Shown piece by piece: positions 20,002 through 29,296 of a stretch of 64,000 nt of DNA (position 1 is the first letter of the stretch; the number at the start of each line of letters is the position of its first letter). The position numbers were made by a program, and so were the translations under genes. The stretch spans positions 4,370,501-4,434,500 of the forward strand of contig NZ_CP089391.1 in the NCBI RefSeq assembly GCF_027594865.1, written 5' to 3'. This stretch comes from Bradyrhizobium xenonodulans (GTDB lineage: Bacteria; Pseudomonadota; Alphaproteobacteria; Rhizobiales; Xanthobacteraceae). The notes beneath the pieces were generated by a model. That model saw nothing but the letters and a program-made list of their open reading frames with translations, was not told the origin of the DNA and did not search any database.

Positions 20002-22535
20002 CTAGCATCTCGGCTGGTTCGGTGGGCACTTCTTGGCCGCCGGCGGTGGCGCCGCAGGGCGCGGCGGCGGTGCCGCCGGACGCGGCGGGGGCGGTGGTGC
20101 AACCGCCATCCTGGGCGGCGGTGGGGGCGCCGGCCGGGCGACCGGCGGCGGCGCGGGCCGCGCCATCGGCGGAGGTGCCGGCCGCGCCATCGGCGGGGCC
20201 GGCCGCGCGACGGCAACCGGAGGAGCCGCGCGGACCGGCGGAGGCGCGGCATGCGGCGGCGGTGCTGGCGTGCGACGGCCGCGGGCGGCGGAGGCGTCGG
20301 CCTCGCCACGGCCTGGGGCCGTGTCGGCGGCGGTGCCGACGGCCGGCCGACCTGCGTCGGGGCGGCCGAAGGCGCATTCTGCGGCCTGACCGGCTCGCGC
20401 GCGGCCGAGGGCGGCGGCGTAACCGGCCGTCCCGCGACGCCGGGAGGCGCTCCGGGCGCGCCCGCAGCAGGCGGCGAGCTGGCCGGCTCGCGGGTTGCGG
20501 ACTTGGCGCGATCGGAAGGTCCGGCCCCGGGCGGGGTCTGAGCCACCGGCGGCTTCGGCGGTTGGCCGGGCACCGCAGCCGGATTTGTCGCGGTCGGCGC
20601 GGCGGTCGCCGGAGCGGCAGCCGTTGGCGCGCCGGGACGACCGGGCAGTGTTGTGCCAGGAGCAGCGGTGGTCGGCGTCCCCGGATGCGTCGGCGGGGTC
20701 GCGCCGGGTGCAGTTGCCGTCGGTGGCAAAGGCCTGCCGCCCGGCAGAGTCCCCGCCCCGGCTGGCGGCGTCGGCGGGCCGCCATGGGCGCCGGGAACCG
20801 GCAGTGTATTGGCCTGGGGCAGCCGGGCCGTTGGCGCAGCGGATGGCGCGGCGGTCGGCGCGACATTGGCGGGCGTCCCCGGCGGCACGCCGGGCCTCGC
20901 CGTCGGCTGAATCGTCGCGCTCGGCGGCATCGGCGCCTTGCCCTGCTGGATCAGGGCGGCGCGCTGCGCGACCGCCTGCGGCACGGCGGGGCCCACCTGA
21001 TTGGCACGGCCGGACACTGCCGGGGCGAGATTACCAGGTCCAGCTCCCGGCCCTGCGGGCCCTGCCCCCGCCGGCGGCGGGGCCGGCGGGCGGTTGATCA
21101 CGGTGTTGATGACCGTGGTGTTGTGGATGTTCTGGTAGATGATGTTGTTCGGCGGCGGGGCGACATAGACCGGCGGCCTGACGAACACCGGGATCGGCAC
21201 GAACACCGGCTGCGGCAGCACGAACAGGCCGACCACGGGCAGCGGCGGCGGCAGCACGACGAAGTCGGGCGGCGGCGGCGGCAGATAATAGACCGGCGGC
21301 GGCGGTGGCGGCGCGAAGCCAAAATCAGGGTCGCTGAAATACAGCACGGGACGGTCGACATAGACCACCTCCTCCGGCGGCGGCGGCGGCACGTCGTAGT
21401 CGATCATCGCAAAGCTCGGCGGCGGCTCGGCCGGCGCGGTGAGGATGGCGAGACGACGGCGCGCATCGCCCGCGTGCGGGCCGCGCGGATAACGCCGCAG
21501 ATACGACCAGTAGGCTTCCGGCGTGTCGTTGCGATAAGTCCGCCGCCAGGTGATCGCTTCGCGGCGCGCCGCGACGATCGCCATCACGCGCTTGGAGAGC
21601 GGATCACCGGGATAAGCGGCGAGAAATTCCTCGTAGGCCGGCAGCGTGTCGCGTTCGAGCGCAGCCGCATAGGCGTCCTGCACGCCGAGATCGCGGATCG
21701 GCTTGTTGCGGATCGCGGCAACCTGGTCGGGTGCGGACTCCGGCGGCGGCGCATCGGGGCCGCGCTCGAAGAATGAGAATGGCGCCGATATCTTCTGCTC
21801 GTTCCAGGGCACCTGCGCGCCCTTCGAGGCCTCGTTGACGCGCAGGCGAACGCGGTCGAACACCTCGGGCAGCGGCAGGCCGCCGGTGCGGATCATCTCG
21901 GCCAGCGACTGCGCGTAGATGCCGTACGGCCCCGGCTCTTCCGGCGCCACCGTGCCCGGCGCGGCGTTGAAGGCGATCAGCATGTTCGGGTCGGGCTCGA
22001 CCAGCGCCAGTCCGCTCGCGATCGGCTGGCCACCCTCGATGAAGGGCTGCGCGCGGGCCGCGTCGAGCACCACGATGTTGGCCTTGAGCGGAATGGACGC
22101 GAGCTGGCGGACGTAGTCGCTGATGCGCAGGCCTTCGGTCGGAATGTCGGTGTCGCGGGTGATGTTGGAATCGACCGGGATGAAATAGTTCTCGCCGGCA
22201 AGCTGCACGCCGTAGCCGGCAAGATAGATCATCGCGACGGTGCCGGGCCCCGAGGCCTGCGCCTTCTGGATGAAATCGCGAAAGCTCTTGCGCAGCGTGT
22301 CGCCGTCGAGATCGCGCGCGCCGACGACGTCGAAGCCCGCCGCCTGCAGCGTCTGTGCGATCAGACCGGCATCGTTCGCAGTCGTCGCCAGCGGCGACTT
22401 GGCGTAGGCGCCGTTGCCGACCACGAGCGCGATGCGCTTTTCCTGCTGCTGGGCGCGCGCGGCATCCGGCGCGCCCGCGGCAAGGAGTAGGAAGGGCAGG
22501 AGAAAACAGAGGAAGGCCTTGTTGGTCCCACGCAT
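20002..22535 (-). CDS. Secreted caspase-fold pseudoenzyme with Pro-rich tail, apparently frameshifted
   Basis: A Peptidase C14 (caspase p20) domain follows a signal peptide (residues 1-29, ending AARAQ). The start is the ATG at 22535; the open frame reaches back to 22667 without a credible leader. Residues 34-165 align by eye to bacterial caspase-like proteins: RIALVVGNGAYAKSPL, then YLAGYGVQLAGENYFIPVD, then VVLDAARAQPF. The catalytic His and Cys positions read Tyr108 and Ala160, so peptidase activity is not expected. After a linker the protein becomes Pro/Ala-rich. The frame carrying the natural-looking end (KKCPPNQPRC, stop at 20002) differs from the upstream frame; the switch lies near 20265-20275. 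The uncorrected frame runs to 19794 with an Arg-rich tail, across the rpsB promoter. Confidence 0.75.
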
Positions 22536-22734
22536 GGCTTGCTTGCTTGCTCTTGTTGTTGAGGTGCTGGCGCGCATCAGACGCGCGGCCAGCTGAATGG
22601 CGATTGAACGAAACACTTTGTCACGAAAGGCTCGGATTGAGGCGGCGGCGTGGCGCCCCCGCCTCATATCAGACCTCTGCGTCAGGCCCGCGTAAGCCTT
22701 ACGACCGCACTGCGGCGCGCGCCCCTCGGCTCAT

Positions 22735-23505
22735 TCAGCCCTGCGCGATCAGATCGACCGTTCCCGTGGTGAGCCGGTAGATGCCGCCGACGACCTTCAG
22801 CTTGCCCTGCTCCACGGCCGCATTGAGGATCGGCGCGGCCGTTTTCAGCTTGGCGATGTTGTCGACCACGTTCTGCCGGATCGCCTTGTTGAGCACGTCC
22901 CCACCCTGCTGCATCGCAGCCTTGGCGGCGGGTGCGATCGCATCGACCAGCGAAGGGATATGTCCCGGCGGCGGCTTGTCGTCCTTGATCGCCTTCAGCG
23001 TCGCATCGACCGCGCCGCACGCATCATGGCCGAGCACGAGGATCAGCGGCGCACCGAGCACCGCGACCGCATATTCCATGCTGGCGATGGTCTCGGTGCC
23101 GGCGAAATTTCCGGCGACGCGGCAGACGAAGAGATCACCGCGGCCGGTGTCGAAGGCATATTCCGGTGCGATGCGTGAATCGGCGCAGCTCAGTACGGCC
23201 GCGAACGGGTTCTGCCCGCCGGCCAGCGCCTCGCGCTCATGCTTGAAATCATGACGCCGCGACACGCCCGAGACGTAGCGCGAATTGCCCTCCATCAATC
23301 GCTTCAACGACGCGTCGGGCGACAGCACGTTCTGCGGCTTCGGCGGCGGCTTGGTTTCCTTTGCCAAGGCACCATTGGCGAAAGCACCGCCGGCGAAGGC
23401 CATGCCAAGAGCGGCGGCGCCAAAAAGCATCGCGGACCGTCGCGACGGCGCGATGTCTTGATGCAGAGATTCATGATGCAGAGATTCAGAGCACTTGTCG
23501 CACAT
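22735..23505 (-). CDS. Beta-class carbonic anhydrase, Tat-exported
   Basis: 256 residues. The N-terminus has a twin-arginine signal (SRRSAMLFGAAALGMAFAGG, about residues 21-40), so the enzyme should work folded in the periplasm. The beta-CA zinc site is complete: CADSRIAPEYAFD gives Cys and the Asp-Arg dyad, and LVLGHDACGAVDATL gives His and the second Cys. It interconverts CO2 and bicarbonate. The gene stands alone; neighbours on the same strand (caspase-like gene and dnaE) are unrelated. Confidence 0.9.
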   Translation of the reverse strand: MCDKCSESLHHESLHQDIAPSRRSAMLFGAAALGMAFAGGAFANGALAKETKPPPKPQNVLSPDASLKRLMEGNSRYVSGVSRRHDFKHEREALAGGQNPFAAVLSCADSRIAPEYAFDTGRGDLFVCRVAGNFAGTETIASMEYAVAVLGAPLILVLGHDACGAVDATLKAIKDDKPPPGHIPSLVDAIAPAAKAAMQQGGDVLNKAIRQNVVDNIAKLKTAAPILNAAVEQGKLKVVGGIYRLTTGTVDLIAQG

Positions 23506-23830
23506 GTGACGTTTCCCCAGGTTACAGCGGACGAATGGAATCGCCGCAATGATAGGTGCGCCGACATGAAGAAATCACGAATATGATCGATGCAACTGAA
23601 GATTGCCGCAACGCGAACCATGCTGCAAGCCGAAGCGACCGCTCACCTCGCGCGCAACGACGACATGGAGCTGCGTCCATCTGCATATATTCGAGATCGG
23701 CTGCTAGAGCCCGACCGGAAAAAAGGGCAGCAATTCTGTCTCACGACAAACGCGGCAGGCGATTGCGCGGAAATCATGCTCCAACAACGATCCCGAGCGC
23801 GATGACGATTCTTCCAGATATCATCGCGCC
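23506..23830. other. Gene-poor gap between carbonic anhydrase and dnaE
   Basis: 325 bases with lower GC than the flanks. Short frames of 71 codons (23590-23805, +) and 92 codons (23556-23834, +) overlap one another; neither shows a recognisable domain, a good ribosome site or codon use like its neighbours, so I do not call a gene. The left edge should hold the carbonic anhydrase promoter. Confidence 0.5.
23797..23829 (-). terminator. Hairpin after dnaE
   Basis: Perfect 9-base inverted arms GCGCGATGA (23797-23805) and TCATCGCGC (23821-23829), 15-base loop, starting 1 base beyond the dnaE stop codon. There is no T tract, so it may be a transcript-end stabiliser rather than a true intrinsic terminator. 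Confidence 0.5.
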
Positions 23831-26800
23831 TTAGATCTGCTGCACGTCCACCACGCCCGCCACCGCCTTGATGGCGCCGGCGATCTGCGGCGAGACCTTG
23901 AACCGGCCGGGCAGCTTCATCTCGACCTCGGTCTCGAGGTCGAGCATCATCACCAGCGAGACCTCGCCGTCGCCGTTCGAGCGCGGCGCGATGGCGGGAC
24001 TGCCGACTTTGAGCGCGGCGCCGTTCGACGTCGCCATGTCGGGGCCGGCCAGCCGCTTGGCGATCGAGTCCAGCGGCTTGGTATCGCGCACGAAGATGCG
24101 CAGGCCCTTCTGCGTCTTGGCGGCGGCGTCATCGAGCGGCTCGGCATGCAGCACGCGGGCGCGGACGTCCTCGCCCTGCAATTCCGCGCCTAACTGGAGC
24201 AGCACCGCGGCGCCCGGCTCGAGCACGTCGCGATATTGCGCAAGGCCCTCGGAGAACAGTACCGCCTCGAAGTGGCCCGTGGGATCGGAAAGTCCCATGA
24301 TGCCCATCTTGTTGCCAGTCTTGGTGCGCCGCTCCATGCGCGAGACCACGGTCGCTGCGACCTTGCCGGCGGTCGCCCCGGTCTTCACCGCGCGGGAGAA
24401 TTCCGCCCAGCTCTGCACCCGCAGGCGCTTCAGCACGGTGGCGTAATCGTCGAGCGGATGGCCCGACAGGAAGAAGCCGATCGCGTCATATTCGCGGCGC
24501 AGCCGCTCGGCCGGCAGCCACGGCTCGATCTGCGGCAGCATGATGCTGGGCGCGTCCGCCGAGCCGCCGAACATGTCGTTCTGGCCGATGGTCTCGGCCT
24601 GATGCGCGCGCTGGCAGGAGGCGAGGATCGCATCCGCGCCGGCGAAGACGCGGGCGCGGTTGGATTCCAGCGTGTCGAAGGCGCCGGCGGCGGCGAGACT
24701 TTCGATGATGCGCTTGTTGATCGCGCGCGGATTGACCCGTGCGGCGAAGTCGGCAAGCGAGGTGAACAGGCCCCGCTTGGTGCGCTCCTCGATGATCTGC
24801 TCGATCGCCTGGATGCCGACGCCCTTGAGCGCTGCGAGCGCGTAGTAGATCGTGTTGTCGCCGACCTCGAAGGTCGCCCCCGAACGGTTGATGTTCGGCG
24901 GCTCGACCTTGATGCCGAGTCGCTGCGCCTCGGAGCGGAATTCGGAGAGCTTGTCGGTGTTGTTCAGATCGAGCGTCATCGACGCCGCGATGAACTCCAC
25001 CGGATAATGCGCCTTCATGTAGGCGGTATGGTAGGACACCAGCGCGTAGGCCGCCGCATGGCTCTTGTTGAAGCCGTAGTCGGCGAACTTCGCCAGCAGT
25101 TCGAAGATGGTTTCGGCCTGCCCCTTCGGCACGCCGTTCTTGACCGCGCCCGCGACGAAGATGTCGCGCTGCTTGTCCATCTCGGCGCGGATCTTCTTGC
25201 CCATGGCGCGGCGCAGCAAGTCGGCGTCGCCGAGCGAATAGCCCGACATCACCTGCGCGATCTGCATCACCTGTTCCTGGTAGATGATGACGCCGAACGT
25301 CTCCTTCAGGATCGGCTCCAGCACCGGATGCAGATATTCCGGCTCCTCGTCGCCGTGCTTGCGCGCGCAATAAGTCGGGATGTTCGCCATCGGACCGGGG
25401 CGATACAGCGCCACCAGCGCGATGATGTCCTCGAAACGGTCGGGGCGCATGTCGACCAGCGCGCGGCGCATGCCCTGGCTTTCAACCTGGAACACGCCGA
25501 CCACCTCGCCGCGCGCCAGCATCTGGTAGCTCGCGGTATCGTCGATGGGGAGCGTCGCCAGGTCGATGTCGATGTTGCGCGGCTTGAGCAGTTTCACGGC
25601 GACGTCGAGCACGGTCAGCGTCTTCAGGCCGAGGAAGTCGAACTTCACGAGGCCCGCCGGCTCGACCCATTTCATGTTGAACTGGGTTACCGGCATATCG
25701 GATTTGGGATCGCGGTACATCGGCACGAGCTCGCTCAAGGGGCGATCGCCGATCACGATGCCGGCTGCGTGCGTCGAGGCGTGGCGCGTCAGGCCCTCAA
25801 GGCGCTGGGCGATGTCGAACGCGCGCGCCACGACCGGGTCTTCATCGCGGAAGGCCTGAAGCTTCGGCTCGCTCTCGATCGCCGCCGCCAGCGTCACCGG
25901 CGCGGCCGGATTCTGCGGCACGAGCTTGGTGAGCTTGTCGACCTGGCCGTAGGGCATCTGCAGAACGCGGCCGACGTCGCGCAGCACGCCGCGGGCCTGC
26001 AGCGTACCGAAGGTGATGATCTGCGCGACCTGGTCGCGACCGTAGCGCTCCTGGACGTACTTGATCACCTCGCCGCGGCGGTCCTGGCAGAAGTCGATGT
26101 CGAAGTCCGGCATCGAGACGCGTTCCGGATTGAGGAAGCGCTCGAACAGCAGGCCGAACTTGATCGGATCGAGGTCGGTGATGGTCAGTGCCCACGCGAC
26201 CAGCGAGCCTGCGCCGGAGCCGCGGCCCGGCCCGACCGGAATGCCCTGACCTTTGGCCCATTTGATGAAGTCGGACACGATCAGGAAGTAGCCCGCGTAC
26301 TTCATGCGCATGATGACGTCGAGCTCGAACGCCAGACGCTTGTTGTAGTCCTCTTCCGTGGTGCCCTGCGACAGCCCGTGCACGCGCAGGCGGTTGGCGA
26401 GCCCCTCCTCCGCCTGCCGCTTCAACTCGGCCGCCTCGACCGACGCGGCATCAGAACTGGCTGCGGCACCCACGGTGAAGAACGGCAGGATCGGCTTGCG
26501 CGTCATCGGGCGGAACGAGCAGCGCTCGGCGATCTCCACCGTCGAGGCCAGCGCCTCCGGAATGTCGGCGAACAGCACTGCCATCTCGGCGCGGGTCTTG
26601 AAGCGGTGATCGGGCGTGAGCTGCACGCGATCGGTCTCGGCGACCAGCCGGCCGCCGGCGATGCAGAGCAGCGCGTCATGCGCCTCGTAGTCGTCGGTCG
26701 TGGCGAAATACGGCTCGTTGGTCGCGACCAGCGGCAGGCCCTTGGCGTAGGCCATGTCGATCAGCCCGCTCTCGATGCGCCGTTCCTTGTCGATGCCGTG

Positions 26801-27334
26801 GCGCTGCAATTCGACATAGAGACGGTCGCCGAACAGGCTGGCCAGACGTTCGCAGCGCAAGGCCGCAATCTCGGCCTGGCCTGCGGCCAGCGCCAGCGAG
26901 ATCGGGCCGTCGGGGCCGCCGGTGAGCACGATCAGGCCTTCGGTCTCGCCTTCGAGCCAGTCGAACTTGATATGGGAGGCATGGGTGTCGGGGGTTTCCA
27001 GGAACGCGCGCGAGTTCAGCCGCATCAGGCTGCGATAGCCGCGCTCCTGCGCCGCCAGCAGCACCACGCGCGACGGCGGCAGCGCGCTGCGCGCATTCGG
27101 ATCCTGGTCGCCGAAATCGATCGCCAGCTCACAGCCGACGATCGGCTGGATGCCGGAGCCCGCCATCTTGTCGGAGAACTCCAGCGCACCGAACATGTTG
27201 TCGGTGTCGGTCAAGGCCAGCGCGGGCTGGTGGTCCTTCTTGGCGAGCTCGGCGAGCTTGGCGATCTTGATCGAGCCCTTGAGCAGCGAATAGGCCGAGT
27301 GAACGTGAAGGTGGACAAATCCGGCGCTCGGCAT
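23831..27334 (-). CDS. dnaE: DNA polymerase III alpha subunit
   Basis: Replicative polymerase of 1167 residues, normal for DnaE1. The N-terminal PHP domain opens with FVHLHVHSAYSLLKGS. The palm carries GPGRGSGAGSLVAWAL and the catalytic acidic motif MPDFDIDFCQDRR; further on are the KSHAAAYALVSYHTAYMKAHYP region, helix-hairpin-helix segments and an OB-fold near the C-terminus (GKVAATVVSRMERRTKTGNKMG). It is the replicative enzyme and not the SOS-induced DnaE2, which is normally shorter and next to imuA/imuB. A short gene with a LexA box lies upstream on the same strand. Confidence 0.97.
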   Translation of the reverse strand: MPSAGFVHLHVHSAYSLLKGSIKIAKLAELAKKDHQPALALTDTDNMFGALEFSDKMAGSGIQPIVGCELAIDFGDQDPNARSALPPSRVVLLAAQERGYRSLMRLNSRAFLETPDTHASHIKFDWLEGETEGLIVLTGGPDGPISLALAAGQAEIAALRCERLASLFGDRLYVELQRHGIDKERRIESGLIDMAYAKGLPLVATNEPYFATTDDYEAHDALLCIAGGRLVAETDRVQLTPDHRFKTRAEMAVLFADIPEALASTVEIAERCSFRPMTRKPILPFFTVGAAASSDAASVEAAELKRQAEEGLANRLRVHGLSQGTTEEDYNKRLAFELDVIMRMKYAGYFLIVSDFIKWAKGQGIPVGPGRGSGAGSLVAWALTITDLDPIKFGLLFERFLNPERVSMPDFDIDFCQDRRGEVIKYVQERYGRDQVAQIITFGTLQARGVLRDVGRVLQMPYGQVDKLTKLVPQNPAAPVTLAAAIESEPKLQAFRDEDPVVARAFDIAQRLEGLTRHASTHAAGIVIGDRPLSELVPMYRDPKSDMPVTQFNMKWVEPAGLVKFDFLGLKTLTVLDVAVKLLKPRNIDIDLATLPIDDTASYQMLARGEVVGVFQVESQGMRRALVDMRPDRFEDIIALVALYRPGPMANIPTYCARKHGDEEPEYLHPVLEPILKETFGVIIYQEQVMQIAQVMSGYSLGDADLLRRAMGKKIRAEMDKQRDIFVAGAVKNGVPKGQAETIFELLAKFADYGFNKSHAAAYALVSYHTAYMKAHYPVEFIAASMTLDLNNTDKLSEFRSEAQRLGIKVEPPNINRSGATFEVGDNTIYYALAALKGVGIQAIEQIIEERTKRGLFTSLADFAARVNPRAINKRIIESLAAAGAFDTLESNRARVFAGADAILASCQRAHQAETIGQNDMFGGSADAPSIMLPQIEPWLPAERLRREYDAIGFFLSGHPLDDYATVLKRLRVQSWAEFSRAVKTGATAGKVAATVVSRMERRTKTGNKMGIMGLSDPTGHFEAVLFSEGLAQYRDVLEPGAAVLLQLGAELQGEDVRARVLHAEPLDDAAAKTQKGLRIFVRDTKPLDSIAKRLAGPDMATSNGAALKVGSPAIAPRSNGDGEVSLVMMLDLETEVEMKLPGRFKVSPQIAGAIKAVAGVVDVQQI

Positions 27335-27543
27335 GGTCGCGTGACGGCCTCTTGCAGATGAGATGGAGCGGTCGCCGGCTCCAGGGGATTGTCAGGGCAT
27401 CCTGCACCCGCCATCCACCTGCCTTCGCCGACTCGCCTCACAATGGTGGGGCGTCACCGCTTCAGAGTCCACGCCGGAGCGGCCGCTTCGCCGCGTCGTC
27501 CCGCTTTTCCCCAAGGAGGCTTGAGCGGGGTTTCCAAGCATCG

Positions 27544-27558
27544 GTTTCCAAAACCGCA
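27544..27558 (-). terminator. Small hairpin after the 32-residue peptide gene
   Basis: Just past the stop of the small gene at 27562 the minus strand reads CGGTTT TGG AAACCG, a 6-base stem with a 3-base loop. No T run follows. It could stabilise or end a very short transcript. Confidence 0.3.
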
Positions 27559-27561
27559 GGT

Positions 27562-27660
27562 CTAAAGCTGCGGAATCACCTGGGCCCAGATTGCGACCAT
27601 CCCGACGAACAGCGCGATCGAGGCGAGTGCGGCGGCTTCTTCGACGAAAATCCTGAACAT
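27562..27660 (-). CDS. 32-residue single-span membrane peptide, candidate SOS-induced division inhibitor (SidA-like)
   Basis: Short frame from the ATG at 27660 to a TAG at 27562. The product begins MFRIFVEEAAALASIALFVG and ends in VIPQL; residues about 9-30 form one hydrophobic helix containing a Trp. A GGAG ribosome site sits 8 bases before the start. A LexA-type box with a TTGACT -35 element lies directly upstream (27696-27721). Caulobacter SidA is a 29-residue SOS-induced inner-membrane peptide that blocks division through FtsW; the size, topology and control here match, but I cannot align the sequences without a search. Function is therefore inference. Confidence 0.7.
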   Translation of the reverse strand: MFRIFVEEAAALASIALFVGMVAIWAQVIPQL

Positions 27661-27695
27661 GGCCTGCTCCATCACCAGAACGTATGAAGAACATT

Positions 27696-27721
27696 GTTCT
27701 CATTTCGTTCTCGGGAGTCAA
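27696..27721 (-). promoter_or_regulatory. LexA (SOS) box overlapping a promoter
   Basis: The direct repeat GTTC-N7-GTTC characteristic of alphaproteobacterial LexA is at 27696-27710 on the plus strand (GAAC-N7-GAAC on the minus strand). On the minus strand TTGACT (27721-27716) would be the -35, so the box covers the spacer. GAAC at 27689-27692 also makes an inverted pair with the first GTTC. The box ends 36 bases before the small ATG at 27660. Confidence 0.75.
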
Positions 27722-27772
27722 GCACTCTCAGCCATCCCGAAACAGGATGGTTAACTCGATGAATTCAAACAA

Positions 27773-27806
27773 CAAAAAAGCCCCGGCGCGAGGCCGGGGC
27801 TTTTCG
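27773..27806 (-). terminator. Rho-independent terminator of the beta-barrel protein gene
   Basis: The minus strand reads AAAAGCCCCGGC, a 5-base loop, then GCCGGGGCTTTTTTG: an 11-base GC-rich stem with a T run, about 30 bases after the stop of the outer-membrane protein gene. The arms also allow termination in the other direction. Confidence 0.9.
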
Positions 27807-27834
27807 ACGACCGCTCCTTGTAGAGCGATCAGTC

Positions 27835-28554
27835 TCAGTACCTGCCGATCATCGGGCCGCCGAACTTGTAGTTCAGGCGGACGAGACCCATGTCGACGTC
27901 CTGCTTGATGTGGTCGACGGCGCCACTGGCGAAGGTGACGTCCTTGCCGCCCAGGAAGATGTGGTTGTACTCGACGCCAACCGACCAGTTCGGCGCGAAG
28001 CCGACTTCGAGGCCGGCACCGACCGTGCCGCCCCAACGGGTCGCACTCGCCGAGTCGACGTTCGCGCCAGCGCCGTTGAAGACGTCATACTTGCTGCCGA
28101 CAACTGCCGCGCCGCCCTTCACATAAGCGAGCACGTTGTTCCAGGTGTAGCCGACCTGGCCGGTGAGCAGACCGAACGAGTCGATCTTGGTGCGGTTGCT
28201 GAAGCCCGTCACAGCGCTGACGTTGTCGCCCGAGAAGTCGGCCCAGTTGCCCTGGCCTTCCACGCCGAACACCCACTGGCCGGACTGGAAGCGATAACCG
28301 ACCTGACCACCGACGGTGCCGCCGGTTGCATCGTGTGAACCTTCCGGACCGAAGCCGACGAGGTCCCAGCTCGCGTGCGACGAAGCGCCGCCGCCGTTGA
28401 TACCGATGTAGAAGCCGCTCCAATCGTAGACCGCGGCGATCGCCGCCGGCGGCGCCTTGGTGTAGGGCCGCGCCGCGAGGTCAGCAGCCACAGCCGGCGC
28501 AGCCGCACTGAGCGCGACGAAGCTCACAGCAGCAAGCAACAAATTCTTGTTCAT
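27835..28554 (-). CDS. Outer membrane beta-barrel protein (Omp25/RopB-like)
   Basis: 239 residues. A signal peptide (MNKNLLLAAVSFVALSAAAPAVAA) precedes a mature N-terminus DLAARPYTKAPP typical of the abundant small porin-like proteins of Rhizobiales. The segment YDWSGFYIGINGGG starts the first strand, and alternating Gly/aromatic strands continue to the end (LVRLNYKFGG). It is predicted to be an 8-stranded barrel. The last residues (PMIGRY) end in Tyr, not Phe. The gene is monocistronic with its own terminator. Confidence 0.88.
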   Translation of the reverse strand: MNKNLLLAAVSFVALSAAAPAVAADLAARPYTKAPPAAIAAVYDWSGFYIGINGGGASSHASWDLVGFGPEGSHDATGGTVGGQVGYRFQSGQWVFGVEGQGNWADFSGDNVSAVTGFSNRTKIDSFGLLTGQVGYTWNNVLAYVKGGAAVVGSKYDVFNGAGANVDSASATRWGGTVGAGLEVGFAPNWSVGVEYNHIFLGGKDVTFASGAVDHIKQDVDMGLVRLNYKFGGPMIGRY

Positions 28555-28939
28555 TTGATTCCCGTTCCAGTTTCGTCGTTAGGCCCCCGAGCCATGCGTG
28601 TCGTCATAACAGTGCTCGACGGAATTGCTGTAACCTCGACGCAACAGTCGCAGCGAAAGGCCGCTGCTGCGTTAATGGATGTTTAGCAGCGCGTGCGGGA
28701 AACCCTTTGAAACAAGTGGTTTCATGAGTTCCAATGTCGACTACACGACATATACTGCAGCGCCCGCGTAACAACGACGCGCGCACATTCGCGTGAGTGG
28801 CGATCAGAGATGCGCGGACATTTGCTTCCCAATTGTCGCCACACTTTCGCTCGTAATCGCCACATTCACACTCACACTCGGCGGGCACGCCGGCACGCGC
28901 ATTCGGCACGCATCATTCGCTCTGCCTCACTGGCGATGA
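28555..28939. other. Non-coding stretch with imperfect short repeats
   Basis: 385 bases without a convincing gene. A 101-codon frame on the minus strand (28604-28909) has odd composition (ECECECGDYERKCG) and contains the motif NVRASL twice, reflecting an imperfect direct repeat around 28780-28830. The base pattern looks like decayed repeat material plus the upstream control region of the beta-barrel gene. Confidence 0.45.
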
Positions 28940-29137
28940 ATGGCCGAGGCTGAGCAATGCACCTTCGACACTTATGCCCAGTGTCAGGCGAGTTCGTCGC
29001 CATCGGCCTGCTCTTACGATCCCAGCTATCCCGTCTGCATGCAGATCTACGGTCCCGCCGGACGCTCTGCGGGCTGCGTCTCGAACCCGTACTTTGCTCC
29101 GAAAAAAACCGCGCGCCGGTCGACGCGCGTCGGCTAG
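28940..29137 (+). pseudogene. Remnant of a DUF3551-like cysteine-rich small secreted protein
   Basis: The frame encodes 65 residues with YDPSYPVCMQIYGPAG and GCVSNPYFAP, matching the mature part of the DUF3551 family that is abundant in Bradyrhizobium. The signal peptide is missing. The middle-family block (CTFDTYAQCQASSS) comes before, not after, the YPVCM block, as if a segment had been duplicated or rearranged. No good ribosome site precedes the ATG. I read it as a decayed, rearranged copy; family assignment is from memory of its pattern. Confidence 0.45.
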
Positions 29138-29296
29138 ATTGGCACGTGCCAATCGGGACGCTGGTATGCGGTCTGCCCTGCCTTGAGACCCCGCTGTTGA
29201 CGCGGGCTGATCCGCGTTTAAGTACGAGAGAGAAATCTTGCAGGGGTGGCGACGTTCACTGGGCTGGTTCCCGTTGACGCCACCAATGCAGGACAC

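Noticed and set aside
23831..27334. Whether dnaE is the SOS-induced DnaE2, given a LexA box upstream
   Set aside because: Length, PHP start and absence of imuA/imuB fit the replicative DnaE1; the LexA box is more than 350 bases away with its own small gene in between.
24236..27361. 1041-codon open frame on the plus strand opposite dnaE
   Set aside because: Its sequence is rich in Arg, His, Asp and Gly with no domain, as expected for the antisense frame of a GC-rich gene; dnaE on the other strand is certain.
28604..28909. 101-codon minus-strand frame with NVRASL repeated
   Set aside because: No start signal, no family, and the repeat is explained by imperfect DNA repeats.
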